DNA of 5,475 nucleotides from Pseudomonadota bacterium (GTDB taxonomy: Bacteria; Pseudomonadota; Gammaproteobacteria; Steroidobacterales; Steroidobacteraceae). Under the pieces are notes generated by a model. The model saw nothing but the letters and a program-made list of their open reading frames with translations. It ran no database searches and was not told where the DNA came from. Positions within the stretch are counted from its first letter, which is position 1. Each line of letters starts with the position of its first letter. The stretch covers positions 1 through 5,475 of the forward strand of contig JAKADE010000219.1 of the NCBI GenBank assembly GCA_021820785.1. The letters are read 5' to 3'. The position numbers and the translations under genes were made by a program. Shown piece after piece: positions 4,927 through 5,475 of the stretch.

Positions 4927-5475
4927 ATGAGCCAGTGGCGTCCGCCCGAGCGAATCCGGCATCTGCCCGCGGGCGGACGCTGGCCGAGTGCGGGCGAAGC
5001 GCACGCCTCGCGCCTCTTCTCGCCCCTCGTACACGGCCCGCTCACCCTCGCGCAGCGCACCTGGATTCCGGCCATGGTGCCCTGGCGGGCCAGCGACGAC
5101 GGCAGCGTCACGCCCCGGGTGATCGAGTGGTACGAACGGTTTGCACTCGGTCGCCCCGGTGCGATCGTGCTCGAGGCCACTGGGATCCGAGACGTTCCGA
5201 GCGGACCGCTGCTGCGCATCGGCGAAGACCGCTTCATCGCGGGTCTGCGCGAGCTCGTGGAGCGGGTCCGGCGCGCAAGCGGCGGGCAGACGCGGCTGCT
5301 CATCCAGCTGATCGACTTTCTACCGATCCGCCGCAGACCCGAACCAGGGCGCTTTTTGCGCGAATTCCTGGTGCTTACCGAGCGGCACCGGCAGGCGTTC
5401 GGCGCTGCCGGCGCCAGCGACGCGCAGATTCGCGCCTGGCTCGGCGCATTGCCACGCGCCGAGCTCGAGCGCGTG
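4927..5475 (+). CDS. Divergent OYE-like NADH:flavin oxidoreductase (3'-partial)
   Basis: N-terminal 183 residues of a second OYE-family flavoprotein, running off the right edge without a stop. After an N-terminal extension of 28 residues (MSQWRPPERIRHLPAGGRWP...) comes RLFSPLVHGPLTLAQRTWIP (29-48), the equivalent of the family's opening FxPLxIGxxxLxNR strand, then AMVPW (49-53), a GAIVLEATGI strand (78-87) and LLIQL (124-128). The family's HAGR segment after the QL strand is replaced by IDFLPIRRRPEP (129-140), so flavin or substrate contacts differ from the OYE domain at the other end of the window. ATG-4927 is the only plausible start seen: no ATG or GTG in its frame lies in the short spacer. 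There is no clear Shine-Dalgarno, and upstream hairpin sequence may affect initiation. OYE proteins usually have 340-400 residues, so about half is missing, including the His pair or its replacement. It probably acts on the same CoA pathway, as a second ring or enone reductase; this is inferred from position only. Confidence 0.82.
   Translation, partial: MSQWRPPERIRHLPAGGRWPSAGEAHASRLFSPLVHGPLTLAQRTWIPAMVPWRASDDGSVTPRVIEWYERFALGRPGAIVLEATGIRDVPSGPLLRIGEDRFIAGLRELVERVRRASGGQTRLLIQLIDFLPIRRRPEPGRFLREFLVLTERHRQAFGAAGASDAQIRAWLGALPRAELERV

Noticed and set aside
4455..5303. Open frame on the - strand (282 codons) across the Rid gene and second OYE gene
   Set aside because: It is opposite two recognisable + strand genes and shows no domain motif; a GC-driven shadow.

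Overview
The window is a dense, single-strand run of seven protein genes on the + strand, cut at both ends. The DNA is GC-rich with G/C-dominated third codon positions. The protein families resemble those of aromatic-degrading Pseudomonadota, most likely Betaproteobacteria of the Azoarcus/Thauera/Burkholderiales type. That placement is an inference from protein resemblance, since no rRNA or other marker gene is present.

Layout: (1) 1-1130, the C-terminal OYE-type flavin reductase domain of what looks like a two-domain 2-aminobenzoyl-CoA monooxygenase/reductase (often annotated 'bifunctional salicylyl-CoA 5-hydroxylase/oxidoreductase'); its frame is open through the left edge. (2) 1130-1927, a short-chain dehydrogenase. 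(3) 1927-2442, a MarR-type regulator. (4) 2452-3279, a crotonase-fold protein. (5) 3284-4510, an acyl-CoA dehydrogenase with a GTG start. (6) 4503-4898, a Rid/YjgF-family protein. (7) 4927 to the right edge, the N-terminal part of a second, divergent OYE-like flavoprotein. Genes 1/2 and 2/3 share the A of TGATG, 3/4 and 4/5 are 9 and 4 bases apart, 5/6 overlap by 8 bases, and 6/7 are 28 bases apart. This is what one expects of one translationally coupled operon. No promoter or intrinsic terminator is visible inside, and there is no gene-free stretch over 300 bases. No tRNA, rRNA, CRISPR array or insertion sequence was seen.

The gene set matches the aerobic CoA-dependent 2-aminobenzoate (anthranilate) route described from Azoarcus evansii. 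There, 2-aminobenzoyl-CoA is hydroxylated at C5 and the ring is then reduced with NADH to 2-amino-5-oxocyclohex-1-ene-carboxyl-CoA by one fused flavoenzyme. Further beta-oxidation-like steps, amino-group loss and ring opening follow and are poorly assigned to genes. In this window the SDR, acyl-CoA dehydrogenase, crotonase, Rid protein and second OYE are candidates for those steps, with the MarR protein as likely local regulator. The CoA ligase and the monooxygenase half of the first enzyme would lie outside the window.

The most notable points are residue-level. The crotonase lacks both hydratase glutamates and instead has an Asp where MenB/dehalogenase-type crotonases carry theirs. The Rid protein has Met in place of the imine-deaminase Arg. 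The second OYE lacks the usual HAGR-type active-site segment. Together they suggest that the lower pathway uses repurposed folds.
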